Source: Bromus sterilis
Lineage: Eukaryota; Streptophyta; Magnoliopsida; Poales; Poaceae
Assembly: GCA_950022295.1 (NCBI GenBank)
Contig: OX465601.1
Coordinates: 70,689,501 to 70,753,500 of the forward strand
Length of the DNA: 64,000 bases
Direction: 5' to 3'
This document shows positions 23,858 to 35,134 of the stretch, in pieces. Below the pieces are notes generated by a model. It made no database searches, was not told the DNA's origin, and worked only from the letters and a program-made list of their open reading frames with translations. Within the stretch, counting starts at the first letter, position 1; each line of letters opens with the position of its first letter. The position numbers were made by a program, and so were the translations under genes.

Positions 23858-24962
23858 GCCTTACAGCCTTGCCCTTCATTGCTACATGACACGCTAGTTT
23901 CATTGCATATCCTGCTACACTAGCAGAGGCATACATTTTCATACATCATGATAGTTTACATTCTTTCTTTATGTTGATTACTTCTTGTAAAGTGTGAAAA
24001 TCTTCTATATTCTTGTAAAATCCCAAAGAGGACTAATTAAAATATCCCAAAGAGGAAAAATGAGAGATAAATAGAAAGAGCCAATGAGGCCACAAAAATA
24101 CAAAAAATGGAAAAAGGAGAAAAAATAAATAAAAAGAGAGAAGGGGCAACACTAATATTCCTTTTGAAATATCCATAATCGTACTCCATTGCTATATTTG
24201 TACTCCATAGAGATTATCATTCATGCATAACTATGTGGGGATCCTTACAGTATAGAACTTGGCTTGCATATTCCAAGGATGAGCCTCCTCAAAAGAGCTC
24301 TAGGTCTTCATGAGCAACCAAGTTGGATACACCCCCACTAGTTCCATTGGAGATCTTACCTTAGCTCATATGTGAATCCGTTGCATGACAATCCCTACTC
24401 CTCACATCATATCTATCATTTGTCTTTCTCTCGCCTATGATTGTCCTCATTGATGCGAGCCTTTCACACCTTTTTTCTTCCTTCCCCATCATTTCTCTCA
24501 TTGCCATCCTAAGTGCCAATGTATCTTGCTCGCACTCATCCATTGCATGAGTGCTCAAATTTGAAAGGGAGAGGATCAATTTGACATGTACCTGACTAGT
24601 GGTCTGGGGATGAGTCAAAATAAGATCCCTAAGGAGACCAAGTGTGAAGTTTTAGTAGGTTGAGTTCTCAATTAAATTATATATTATTTTTATTCTCTAA
24701 ACCCATCTCCCACTTCTTGCACGCAAACACCATTTTGAGACATTCGAGTCACGGACAGCGAGAGCTCTTGCACCTTTATGTTCATACTTTGCTAGTTTCA
24801 ATACTAGATATAGACTCTTGCTTGTTATTATCTTGACTTGAATTTCATATCTTACTTGCTTTATTTTGAAGTTCTTATATGTGTGTTAGCATGTCACCAC
24901 ATAAATTATCTGTGTTATAATTGACCTACTCAAGGACGAGCAGGAATTAAGCTTGGGGATGT
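23858..24962 (+). mobile_element. 3' remnant of a family-1 internal domain (copy B)
   Basis: Matches the last 1.1 kb of the 3' non-coding domain of copies A, D and K, from the 'cattgctacatgac' block to the PPT at 24949-24961. Gag-PR and everything upstream are gone. No gene. It leads directly into LTR1. Confidence 0.8.
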
Positions 24963-27012
24963 TGATACGTCCCAAACGTATCTATAATTTCTGCTTGTTT
25001 CATGCTCTTTTAGGTGACATTGCTATGTGTTTTGCTAAACTTTTATATCTTGTAAACATATTTGGACTAACCTACTAACTCAGTGCACACAGTGCCAGTT
25101 TGTGTCTGCTGATGTCTGTTACTTGCATTTTTTTATCCATATTTATAGAGCCCCAAAAATTCCAGAAAAATTATATAAAAAATTAGCGCAGAAGAAGCTT
25201 CCAGAGCCCTGAAGGAGGATCAGGGGGGCCACTTGCCACCCAGCCGGCCAGGTGGCGTGGCCCCCTCCCTGGTCGTGCCACCAGGGCGCCTGGGAGGTGT
25301 GACCCACCTCTGGCGCCCCCCTTTGGCCTATTTTTACCCCTCGCTCCGAAAACCCTAAGAGAGACCCCGCACCATGAATTTCCTCTCTGTTCCGCCGCTG
25401 CCGCGCTTCCAAGATTAGGAGCACTAGAAGACCTCTTCCCGGCACCCTGCCGGAGGGAGGATTGACCTCCGGGAGCTTCTCCACCACCATGGACGCTTCC
25501 CGTATGTGCCGTGAGTAGCCCCCCTTGACCATGGGTCCATGACCAGTAGTCATGTGATGTCTTCTCTCCAATCTTGTGCTTCGATTCTTAGCCCTTGTGA
25601 GCTGCCCTACATGATCAAGGCATCTATGTAATTTTCCTGTTGTTGCTATGTCGTGTTTGCTGGGATCCGATGGACTATGAGATTATGTTCAGATCGTAAT
25701 GAGTTATATATTTGGTTTACATTTTATATTTTGTTCTTGAGTAATTCTTGCATGTTCTCCGTTACTTTTTATTGCTTTGGCCAAGTAGTAGATAGTAAAT
25801 CCAAGAGGGAGCGTTTATGCATGATTGTGGGTTCATGCCCCCTGATTTCTAGCTTGAGTGACAGAAACATGAGACGGGGATGTGTTGTTGCCACCAGGGA
25901 GAAAACAACAGTGCTTGTAACCTCGGTTGCAAGGATTGTTTAGCTTACGCAAAGTTTGTTAATGCAGTTGTCTGTTGCTTTTAGTTTACATTTTGGGTGG
26001 GGCTCGCAACTTAATAACAACGTTATGCTCGATTGTGGGTTCATGCCCCCCTGATGACACGCTTGAGTGACAGAAACATGAGTCTAGGGGATGTGCTATT
26101 GCCACAAGGGGGAAACAACGGTGCTTTTAACCGTGGTTGCAAGGATTGTTTACTTTACGCAAAGTGATTTTTAATGCAGTTGTCTGTTGCTTTGGGTTTA
26201 CACTTTGGGTGGGGCTCGCAACTTAATACCAGCGAGATGCTCTGGATAGATATCTCAAGGTGGATGATTAGTAGTAGATGCACTTGGATTTCGGTCTACT
26301 TATTTTGGCGTACCGCCCATGCTTTTGAGCCTCGTCCTTTCTTTGTAGCATAGTTAGCATTGCAGTGCGTTTTTAATCCTATCAATTGCCCAGCTGTGAT
26401 TTTTTTACCTCGCATAGCAATTTTATCGTCTTTTAGGAGAGAGACATCACTAGTGAACATCACGAGAACTCGGTCCATATTCTCATCACTGTTTACACAC
26501 TCTTTTATTTTCCTGCTTTTACTTTCTAGCTGTTATCATTATCCCTTGCGTTTGATCCTTTGTGAACAACAAGGCCGGAGAAATTGACAACCTCTCTGTA
26601 CTCGTTGGGAAGCAAAGTTATTTGTATTGTGTGCAGGTCCACGTCAATTGCGCCGTTGGCACCTATTTATCATTGCCGGAGTCCTACGGGAGACAAACCC
26701 TATCCTCTACATAGGGGAAATTTGTCGCTACACCACATCTAACCTTCCACTTTGGGTAACCAACGAGGATAGACCATCACCTCTCTGTACTCGTTGGGAA
26801 GCAAAGTTATTTGTGTCGTGTGCAGGTCCAGGTGAAGTAAGAAATCTTGAAGATTGTGAACGGCGCCATTGTTCACTTCACCACCTACTTATCATTATCA
26901 GGAGTCCTACGGGAGACGATCTTTTCAACCTTTGTATCTTTGCCAAGGGAAATTTTCCGCTACACTACATCTCAACCTTCCACTTGGGGTAACCAATGAG
27001 GATAGAGTATCA
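24963..27012 (+). mobile_element. LTR1 of the family-1 chain, with two internal duplications
   Basis: TGATACGTCC...GAGTATCA, 2.05 kb against about 1.65 kb for sisters. The excess is two tandem duplications: 25823-26030 repeated at 26031-26242, and a tail segment 26591-26779 repeated in a different version at 26780-27012. The first tail version ends GACCATCA, itself an LTR-type end; the second ends GTATCA. It is preceded by a PPT and followed by a primer site, so it acts as 3' LTR of B and 5' LTR of C at once. Confidence 0.85.
25823..26242 (+). repeat. Tandem duplication (about 210 bp x 2) in LTR1
   Basis: Both units start 'gattgtgggttcatgcccc' and end near 'gttatgctc'/'gagatgctc'. They have diverged at many positions, so the duplication is old or joins two different LTR versions. 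Confidence 0.8.
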
Positions 27013-27022
27013 AGAAAATTTC

Positions 27023-27040
27023 TGGCCCCATTGCCGGGGA
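27023..27040 (+). other. Primer-binding site of C (tRNA-Asp type, two mismatches)
   Basis: TGGCCCCATTGCCGGGGA, ten bases after the LTR end, against TGGCGCCGTTGCCGGGGA, the complement of the plant tRNA-Asp 3' end. The mismatches are probably post-insertion mutations. Confidence 0.75.
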
Positions 27041-27189
27041 CTCCGAGTGCTAAGATAGGGGAGTTGCACACTATATCTTACCTTTGCTTTTTAGTCTTGC
27101 TAATTTACCTTTCATTTTTTATCTTTGTGTACTATATCAAAAATCACAAAAAATTATTTATCTTGCTTTTAGTAGTCCTCCTTGTTTAG

Positions 27190-28029
27190 ATGAACATGTT
27201 AGGACTTGGTGCATTAAGGGAATCAAAAGTTCTAGATTTCCGTCAAAGGGATGGAGAGAATATGAAGAAGGCATGGGACATAATTTCTGAAGCACGTAAA
27301 AGAATTATGTCTTGGGTACCTATAAAAATTGTGCTTATAAATTTTTACCATGGTCTTTTTAAGTGGTGTAAACACTCTCTTGATATTATAGTTGAAGGAG
27401 ACTTTTTAGAGTGTGATGAAGCTAGAGCTCTTGATATTTTGCATGGTCTATCTAGTTATTTTGTTTATGATCATAGTTTTTATACTGCTATAGATAGACT
27501 TGCCGCTATTGAAAAGAGGATGGATGCTCTAGACTTATGAAAAGTAGAGGAAATTAAGTCCAACAATAAAGAAATGTTGGAGATAGATGATGATTGGGAG
27601 CCTTTTGTTAGGATTAGCATCTCTAACCAAGACTTCCTTGCTTTTTATGATATTGGATCCATGGTTTCTACTATGCCAAAAATAGTTTATGATTCTTTGA
27701 AAGTAGACATGGATAAATTGTCATCTTATCATGAACATGCTAATGGATATATTTCATAGGTCAAAGGAAAGGCAAAATAAGTCCAAGTTGCATTCCTTCA
27801 TAGGGTTGAACCGATGGATTTCTTCATCATGGAGCCAAACCAAAGCAACATCGCGCTTGGAAGGGACTTCCTCCGAGCTATGAAAGGCTTCATTGATATT
27901 GGTAACGGGCACATACGCTTACGTGGTAAGGCAAAAGGTAAGTACCTCTTTCCTAGGAAGAAGAAGAATGAGCTTGATGAAAATCAATTTGAAGGTTTTT
28001 ATGACTCCGATGATCTCGGAGACCTTTGA
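27190..28029 (+). pseudogene. Divergent short Gag-protease frame of element C
   Basis: One frame from ATG 27190 to TGA 28029, about 280 codons, broken only by nonsense codons: TGA 27538-27540, TAG 27757-27759, TAA 27778-27780. The first part resembles the second half of a Gag domain (...MKKAWDII..., ...LINFYHGL...) but lacks the usual N-terminal Gag and the long linker. The later part is a retropepsin-like domain with DIGS (Asp codon 27649-27651) and ALGRDFLRAMKGFIDIGNG. At protein level it is clearly different from the DVGAS module of A, D, K and F, although LTR, primer site and 3' domain are of the same family. It is a distinct coding module, or an older one shortened by deletion. No polymerase domains follow. 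Confidence 0.75.
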
Positions 28030-30213
28030 TTCTTCTTTTGCTTTATGCCTAGCTTAAAGGCGTAAAAGAAAGCACTTGTTGGGAGGCAACCCAAGATGTT
28101 TTTACTTTTGTTCTTAGTGGTCTTGATGATTGTTACTACTGTAGCAACATCATTGTATCTTTATTTTCAAGCTTTGTGCCAAGTTATAGCCTCTTATGAT
28201 AAGGGAAGCAAAAGTTGTGACATGCTGTCCAGAAAACAGATTCTGTCTGCTTGATGGAAAAAATCAAAACAAATCACCAGTTCATATTATTTTTCTGAAT
28301 TTTTTACACAACATGATCTATACAATTGTGAAACTTTCGTATGTTCTGAGTTTTTTGATTTGAGTTGCAGAAATACCCCCAAAAAAGTCTTTACTACATG
28401 TTGTTCTGTTTTTCATAGATTCTGCACGTTTTGACTTTCTACACTTTTGCAAACCTTAAGATTTCTTTTTCTTCGCAAAAACATTTTGGAAATATTGAGA
28501 AACAGTAGATCTTCAAAAATATCTTTATATCCTGTGGAGAAAAATTATTTTATTAAGGGTACTAACCTCTCTAATCAGCTTATGATGAGTTATGTATGAA
28601 TGGCGTGCGAGGAAGATGATGAAAGAAGATCTGTGAGTGTCAAACGCTCAAGCTTGGGGATGCCCCCATGCATCCCCAATAAATATTCGAGGAGACTCAA
28701 GCGTCGAAGCTTGGGTATGCCCCCATGCATCCCCTTCTCCATCAACAATCATCAGTTCGTCCTTCGTCTCACTATATTTTTATCACTTCATGCGTTATGT
28801 GCTATGCTTGGAGCATCCCGCACTTAGGTTTCCTTTTTAGTTTTCTTTAACTTTTATTGCGGTTCATAGCAAGTTAGACCCCAGCTTAATTTGTGTGGGA
28901 GAGAAACATGCTCCACTCCAATCTAGAACACATGATAGGATTTTCATGCTTATCTTTTCTCTGTTGTGTGTTCTTTATCTTTTCGTAGCTGCTGACATGT
29001 TTAGGTTTAGTTTTAGTTTTTGTCTTTAGAAAGAGCCTTGGCCTTTGTTTAGTTTTTTCTTGAACTCTCTTTAGTCTTCATGTTTATCTTGTTAAGAGAG
29101 TTGGTTGTTGCAGTGAGTTGTGTCTTGTTTTGAAGTGGGTAATTGAGCTTGCTATTCAATTGCAGTAGTAACTTGCAATAGTTTTGAGGTATTTTTGTGA
29201 GTAATATTTGAAATTTTGGTGTCAAGAGCTCTAGCCTATTAGTGATAGTTGTCGTATTTTGGGCAATCCGTGTTTATTTTAAAAAACCTACAAAAACTAG
29301 TTGAGAACTCTAGTTACTAGATGGATCACTAATCTTTGGAGGGATCGGATATTAGAGTACACTCACGTACCATGAGTCGAGGTTGCGCAAGGATAACCAA
29401 ACCCCCATACACTACTCCTCGGGGTACTTGTCTCTTTGTGAACATCCTTATTAGATTGAGAGTTACCGATAATAAGTGCATGAGTTCTTCGGACTAATGT
29501 AAGTATTGAAAGTTGACACTTCCACCTCCTCATATTTGCTAGCCTCTTCGGTACCGTGCATTGCCCTCTTCTCACTCTGAGAATTGGCGTCCACCTTCGC
29601 CGGTGCATCCAAAACCTTGGCATGATACGCTCTGTCATCATAAACCTCCCTATATCTTTCCTCAAAACAGACACCATACCTACCTATCAAGGCATTTTCA
29701 TAGCCTTTCCGAGATATATTGCCATGCAACATCCACCTCTTCATGACTTGATATTCATGTCATACATGTTCCTGCTACACTGGCAGAGGCATACATTTGC
29801 ATACATCATGATCGCTACATCTTCTTTATGTTGAGTATCTTGTAAAGTGTGAATACTTTTATACCTTCTTGTAAAATAGAGTGTTGCCCTTAAGTGAGGA
29901 AAAGATCCCAAAGTGGACAAATTTAAAAGATCCCAAAGAGAAGAAATGAGAGTTAAATAGAAAGAGCCATTGAGGCCACCCAAAAATACAAAAAAGAAGT
30001 CAAAAATAAATAAAAACAGAGAAAGGGGCAACACTACTATTCCTTTTGAAAGATCCACACTCGTACTCCCTCTTATCCTTGTACTACATAGAGATTATCA
30101 TTTATGCATATAGTTATGTGGGGACCTTCACACTATAGAACTTGGCTTCCATATTCCAAGGATGAGCCTCCTCAAACGATCTCTGGGTCTTCATGAGAAG
30201 GCAAGTTGGATGT
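28030..30213 (+). mobile_element. 3' non-coding domain of C, with terminal deletion
   Basis: Collinear with A and D: stem-loop 28126-28153, PPT-like repeats 28650-28662 and 28707-28719, antisense frame 29463-29744. It stops at 'aagttggatg' and jumps straight to TGATACG. In other copies about 700 bp, ending in the PPT '...ggggatgt', lie between. The shared GGATG at both edges points to a deletion between short repeats. Confidence 0.8.
29463..29744 (-). CDS. Antisense open frame in the 3' domain of C (hypothetical)
   Basis: 93 codons on the minus strand, beginning MKRWMLHGNISRKGYENALI. Related but shorter or frameshifted antisense frames occupy the same place in D (38714-38908 and 38526-38834), K (43938-44123), F (55915-56109) and A (2205-2420). 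I recognise no domain; the composition is basic and Tyr/Arg-rich. Antisense extra frames between pol and the 3' LTR are known in Tat/Ogre-type gypsy elements. Here the region could equally be non-coding DNA that happens to stay open. Low confidence as a gene. Confidence 0.3.
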   Translation of the reverse strand: MKRWMLHGNISRKGYENALIGRYGVCFEERYREVYDDRAYHAKVLDAPAKVDANSQSEKRAMHGTEEASKYEEVEVSTFNTYISPKNSCTYYR

Positions 30214-31660
30214 TGATACGTTCAAAACATATCTATAATTTCTGCTTGCTCCATGCATCTTTTGTGCGATATTGCTATGATGTTGATACACTTCCATACA
30301 CTTTTGATTATATTTGGACTAACCTATTAACTAAGTGCACCCCAGTGCCAGTTCATGTTTTCTGTTGTTTTTGTATTTCAGGTTTTCCCATTACTTAAAG
30401 TGCCAGAAAAATTCCGGGAAAAATATAGGAACAATCACCGTACAGGAAGCTTCGGGAAGAGCCCAAGTGGGGCTAGAGGGGAGCCAGGGGTGGCCCAGGA
30501 GGCCACCTGGCGCGGCCACCCCCTAGGCCGCACCAGGGGGGTGCCTGGGGCCCCTAGTCCACCTCTGGCTGGCCCCCTTCGCCTATATATACCTCTCGTC
30601 CCGAAACCCTCGACGATAGAACCCTTTTTCGCGATCTCTCCTCTGTTCTGCCGCCGCCGCGCTTCCAAGAACGGGAGCACCAGGAGCCCTCTTCCCGGCA
30701 CCCTGTCGGAGGGAGGAAACACCTCCGGGAGCTTCTCCACCACCATGGATGCTTCCCGGATGAACCATGAGTAGTACACCTTGGACCATGGGTCCATGAT
30801 CAGTAGCTATGTGATGTTCTCCTCCCCTCTTTGTTCTTCATGGTTTAGACCTAGTGAGCTTCCCTAGATGATCGAGGCACATATGTAATCTTTCTGCTGT
30901 TGCTATGCTGAGTTTGCTGGGATCTGATGGATTATGAGACTATGTTCAGATTGTGTTTGAGTAATATATTTTATTATCCTATTTTATATTTATGTTCTTG
31001 AGTATTTCTTGCATGTTCTCGATTGCTGTCTATTGCTTTGTCCAAGTAGTAGGTAGTAACTCCAAGAGGGAGCGTTATGCATGATTGTGGGTTCATGCCC
31101 CCTGATGACTAGCTTGAGTGACAGAAACATGAGTCTAGGGGATGTGTTGTTGCCACAAGGGAGAAAACAATGGTGCTTGTACTTACGGGTGCAAGGATTG
31201 TTTAATTTACGCAAAGTTCTTTAATGCATTTGTCTGTTGCTTTGAGTTTACACTTTGGGTGGGATTCGCAACTTAATACCAGCGAGATGTTCTGGATAGA
31301 TATCTCAAGGTGGATGATTAGTAGGTAGATGCAGATGGATTTCGGTCTACTTGTCTTGGCGTACCGCCCAAGCTTTTGAGCCTCTTCCTTTCTTAGTAGC
31401 ATAGTTAGCATGGGTTTGCGCACATAATCTTGTCAATTGCCCAGTTGTAATTTGTTTACCTCGCATGGCTATTTTATCATCTTTTGGGAGAGAGACATCA
31501 CTAGTGAACATCATGGGACCCCGATCCATATTTCCACCACTTCCTGTCGTTGTCGGAGTCCTACGGGAGACAAACATTGGTATCTTCACCGAGGGAATTT
31601 GCTGCTGTCTACATCTCAACCTTCCACTTTGGGTAACCAACGAGGGGCGAGAAGCCATCA
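30214..31660 (+). mobile_element. LTR2 of the family-1 chain (shared by C and K)
   Basis: TGATACGTTC...GCCATCA, about 1.45 kb. It lacks roughly 200 bp present in LTR3 between 'ccatatttccaccactt' (about 31545) and 'cctgtcgttgtcggag'. TATA box 30594-30601. C's 3' domain precedes it and K's primer site follows it. It has no target duplication, as expected for an LTR shared by two internal domains. Confidence 0.85.
30594..30601 (+). promoter_or_regulatory. TATA box in LTR2
   Basis: TATATATA after CGCC, the best match among the family-1 LTRs in the window. Confidence 0.6.
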
Positions 31661-31671
31661 AAGCTAATTTC

Positions 31672-31689
31672 TGGCGTCGTTGCCGGGGA
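31672..31689 (+). other. Primer-binding site of K (tRNA-Asp type)
   Basis: TGGCGTCGTTGCCGGGGA, one mismatch to the tRNA-Asp complement, 12 bases from the LTR end. A second, degraded copy of the same block lies at 31735-31753. Confidence 0.8.
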
Positions 31690-31734
31690 TTCCGAAGCGC
31701 AGCAGAAGAGTGGTGCCGCCAACCGCCTAATTTC

Positions 31735-31753
31735 TGGGCGTCGTTTCCGGGGA
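31735..31753 (+). repeat. Second, degenerate primer-site copy in K
   Basis: TGGGCGTCGTTTCCGGGGA preceded by 'taatttc', repeating the context at 31665-31689 ('taatttctggcgtcgttgcc'). After this copy the sequence continues 'ctccactcttcaagatagg' as in D at 35000-35020, so the 60-odd bp between the copies are the extra part. Confidence 0.7.
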
Positions 31754-31889
31754 CTCCACTCTTCAAGATAGGGGAGTTCCACAATATCTTTTATCTTTGC
31801 TTTTTTAGTCTTGTTAGTTTACCTTTTAGTTTTTGCTTTAGTGTCCTTTATCAAAAATCAAAAAAATAGTTACCTTGCTTGCTGCTACT

Positions 31890-33300
31890 ATGGGTTCCTC
31901 CGAGAACACCAAGTTGTGTGACTTCACTAGCCATAACAACAGTGACTTTATTTGCACTCCTATTGCTCCACCTGCCACTTCAGCACCTTCTTATGAGATT
32001 AGACCTGCTTTGCTGAACCTTGTTATGAAAGATCAATTCTTCGGTGCTGGAGATGATGCTGCTTTGCACTTAAATAATTTTGTTGGGCTTTGTGATATGC
32101 AAAAGTACAAATAAGTAGATGGTGATATCGTTAAGATTAAGCTTTTTTCCTTTCTCCTTGAGAGGAGGAGCTAAAATCTGGTTTCAATCCTTGCCTAGGA
32201 ATAGCATAGATTCATGGGATAAGTGCAAGGATGCTTTTATTGGGAAGTATTACCCCCCAGCTAAGATTATCCAATTGAGGAGTAATATTATGAATTTTGA
32301 GCAATTGGATAATGAACACGTTTCCCAAGCTTGGAAACGCATGAAATCTCTTTTTAAGAATTGCCCTACGCATGGTTTGACTACTTGGATGGTTATCCAA
32401 ACTTTTTATGCAGGCTTGAACTTTACCTCGCGGAACTTGCTAGATTCGGCCACGGGAGGAACCTTTATGTCAACAACGCTTGGTGCTGCCACAAAACTAC
32501 TCGATGAGATGATGACCAACTATTCCCAATGGCACACTGAAAGAGATCCAACAGGTAGGAAGGTAAACTCTGTCGAGGAGATCTCCTCCCTAAATGAAAA
32601 AGTTGACTTGATTATGTCTCTACTTACCAAGCAATCTCCTATTGATCCTCATGATGTTCCTTTAAATTCTTTGATTGCTCAAGATCAAGTAGATGTGAAC
32701 TTTATCTCTAGAAACAACTTCAATAGCAATGCTTATAGGAGTAATTTTGGTAGCAATCCAAGACCTTTCCCCTCCAACAACTATGGGAACAACAACACCT
32801 ATCCTAGCACCAAGAACTCCACTTCTGAATTAGAGAGTATGCTTAAAGACTTCATCACTACCCAAAAAGCATTCAATAGTGTAGAGGAAAAACTAGACAA
32901 ATTAGATAATCTCTCGTCGAAGGTAGACAATTTAACCCATGAAGTAGAATTGCTTAAAATTAGAACTTCTCCTCTTGAGGAGAGGAAGGTCACTCCTATG
33001 AATGTTATTCAAGTGAAAATTAATGAAAACATTAGGATAATGGATAAACTTAAAGAGAGATGGGCTAGAGAAAAGGAGGAAGAAGATAGAATTAAGAGCC
33101 TTCCTACACACCATACCGTTGCTACTATCCAAGTTGTTGAGGATATCCAAACTCTTAGCACCCAATGTACCCCTAGTCCAATAGGACCTATTAATGGTGA
33201 TGCTATGAATTCAACCGTAGAAGAAGAAACTCCTATGACAATAGAAGCTACCAAACAAGTGAGCCTAAATGACACCACTACCACTTTACTTGATAGTAGT
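31890..33300 (+). pseudogene. gag: Gag of K, part 1 (interrupted by insertion D)
   Basis: Starts at ATG 31890 (MGSSENTKLCDF...), as in D and F. TAA at 32112-32114 replaces the GAA codon of the sisters. An extra T in the run 32143-32148 shifts the frame; it then stays open to 33300. It contains the Gag core (...LPRNSIDSWDKCKDAFIGKYY...) and, from about 32820, a coiled-coil-like linker. No CCHC zinc knuckle is present, in contrast to E. The frame ends at the exact insertion point of D and continues at 41775. Confidence 0.85.
33296..33300 (+). repeat. Target-site duplication of D, left copy
   Basis: GTAGT directly before TGATACG. The matching GTAGT is at 41770-41774 directly after the 3' LTR. 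Confidence 0.9.
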
Positions 33301-34971
33301 TGATACGTCCAAAACGTATCTATAATTTCTGCTTGCTCCATGCCTCTTTTGTGTGATATTGCTATGATATTGATGAACTTCCATAAACTTTTGATCATAT
33401 TTGGACTAACCTATTAACTCAGTGCACCCCAGTGCCAGTTCATGTTTTCTGCTGTTTTTCTATTTCAGGTTTCCCCCTTATTAAAAGTACCAGAAAAATT
33501 CCGGGAAAAATATAGGAAAAATCAGCATACCGGAACCTTCGCAAAGAGCCCGAGAGGGGCCAGAGGGGATCCAGGGGGGACCAGGTGGCCAGAGGGCGCG
33601 TCCCCACCCCTGGCCGCGCCAGGAGGGCGCCTGGAGCCCCTAGGCCACCTCTGGCTACCCCCTTTCGCCTATTTATTCCCCATGACGAGAAACCCTAGGG
33701 GACGGAACCCTTTTTTGCGATCTCTCCTCTGTTCTGCCGCTGCCGCGCTTCCAAGATCGGGAGCACCAGAAGACCTCTTCCCGGCACCCTGCCGAAGGGA
33801 GGAATCACTTCCGGGAGCTTCTTCGCCACCATGGATGCTTCCCGGATGAACCGTGAGTAGTCCACCTTGGACCATGGGTCTATGATCAATAGCTATGTGA
33901 TGTTCTCCTTCCCTCTTTGTTCTTCATGGATTAGACCTCGTGAGTTGCCCTACATGATCGAGGCACATATGTAATCTTTCTGCTGTTGCTATGTTGAGTT
34001 TGCTGGGATCCGATGGATTATGAGATTATGTTCAGATTGTGATTGAGTTATATATTTGATTGTCTTCTTTTATATTTATGTTCTTGATTAATTCTTGCAT
34101 GTTATCCGTTGTTGTTTATTGCTTTGGCCAAGTAGCAGGTAGTGACTCCAAGAGGTAGCGTTATGCATGATTGTGGGTTCATGCCCCCCGATGACTAGAT
34201 TGAGTGACAGAAACATGAGTCTAGGGGATGTGTTGTTGCCACAAGGGGGGAAACAAGGTGCTTGTACTTGCGGGTGCAAGGATTGTTTACTTTACGCAAA
34301 ATTCTTTAATGCAGTTGTCCGTTGCTTTGAGTTTACACTTTGGGTGGGATTCGCAACTTAATACCAGCGAGATGTTCTGGATAGATATCTCAAGGTGGAT
34401 GATTAGTAGGTTGATGCAGATGGATTTCGTTCTACTTGTCTTGGCGTACTGCCCATGCTTTTGAGCCCCTTCCTTTCTGCATAGCATAATTAGCATTGGT
34501 TTGCGCACATAATCCTGTCAAATGCCTAGCTGTAATTTGTTTACCTCGCATGGCTTTTTTATCGTCTTTTGGGAGAGAGACATCACTAGTGAACATCATA
34601 GGGCCCTGGTCCATATTACCAACACTGTTTACACCTTCAATTTACTTTCAGTATTTACTTTTCCGTAGCTATCACTATCATTATTATCCCGTGCGTTTTA
34701 TCCTTTGTAAACAACAAGGCTGGAGGAATTGGCAACTCCTCTGTACTCGTTGGGAGCAAAGCTATCTGTTGTGTGTGCAGGTCCAAGTGAATTAAGCAAC
34801 CTTAGGTTGTAAACGGCGCCATTGTTCACTTCACCACCTACTTGTCGATCTTGGAGTCCTACTGGAGACAATCTAAACCTTAGCATCTTCGCTATGGGAA
34901 ATTTGCCGCTATCTACATCTCACTTTCCACTTGGGGTAACCAACGGGGGCGAGAAGTTATCTCGTGTATCA
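33301..34971 (+). mobile_element. 5' LTR of D
   Basis: 1,671 bp, TGATACGTCC...GTGTATCA. Tail of the 'caggtccaagtgaatt' type, as in F. TATA-like TATTTAT at 33670-33676. It differs from the 3' LTR at a few percent of positions by eye. Confidence 0.93.
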
Positions 34972-34981
34972 AGCAAATTTC

Positions 34982-34999
34982 TGGCGCCGTTGCCGAGGA
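34982..34999 (+). other. Primer-binding site of D (tRNA-Asp type)
   Basis: TGGCGCCGTTGCCGAGGA, one mismatch to the tRNA-Asp complement, ten bases after the LTR. Confidence 0.88.
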
Positions 35000-35134
35000 C
35001 TCCACTCTTCAAGATAGGGGAGTTGCACACTATCTTTTATCTTTGCTTTTTAGTCTTGTTAGTTTACCTTTCAGTTTTTTCTTTAGTGTGTTTTATTAAT
35101 AAACACAAAAATAGTTATCTTTCTTGCTGCTACT

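Noticed and set aside
34982..34999. tRNA-like sequence
   Set aside because: Only the 18 bases complementary to the tRNA 3' end are present; it is a primer-binding site, not a tRNA gene.
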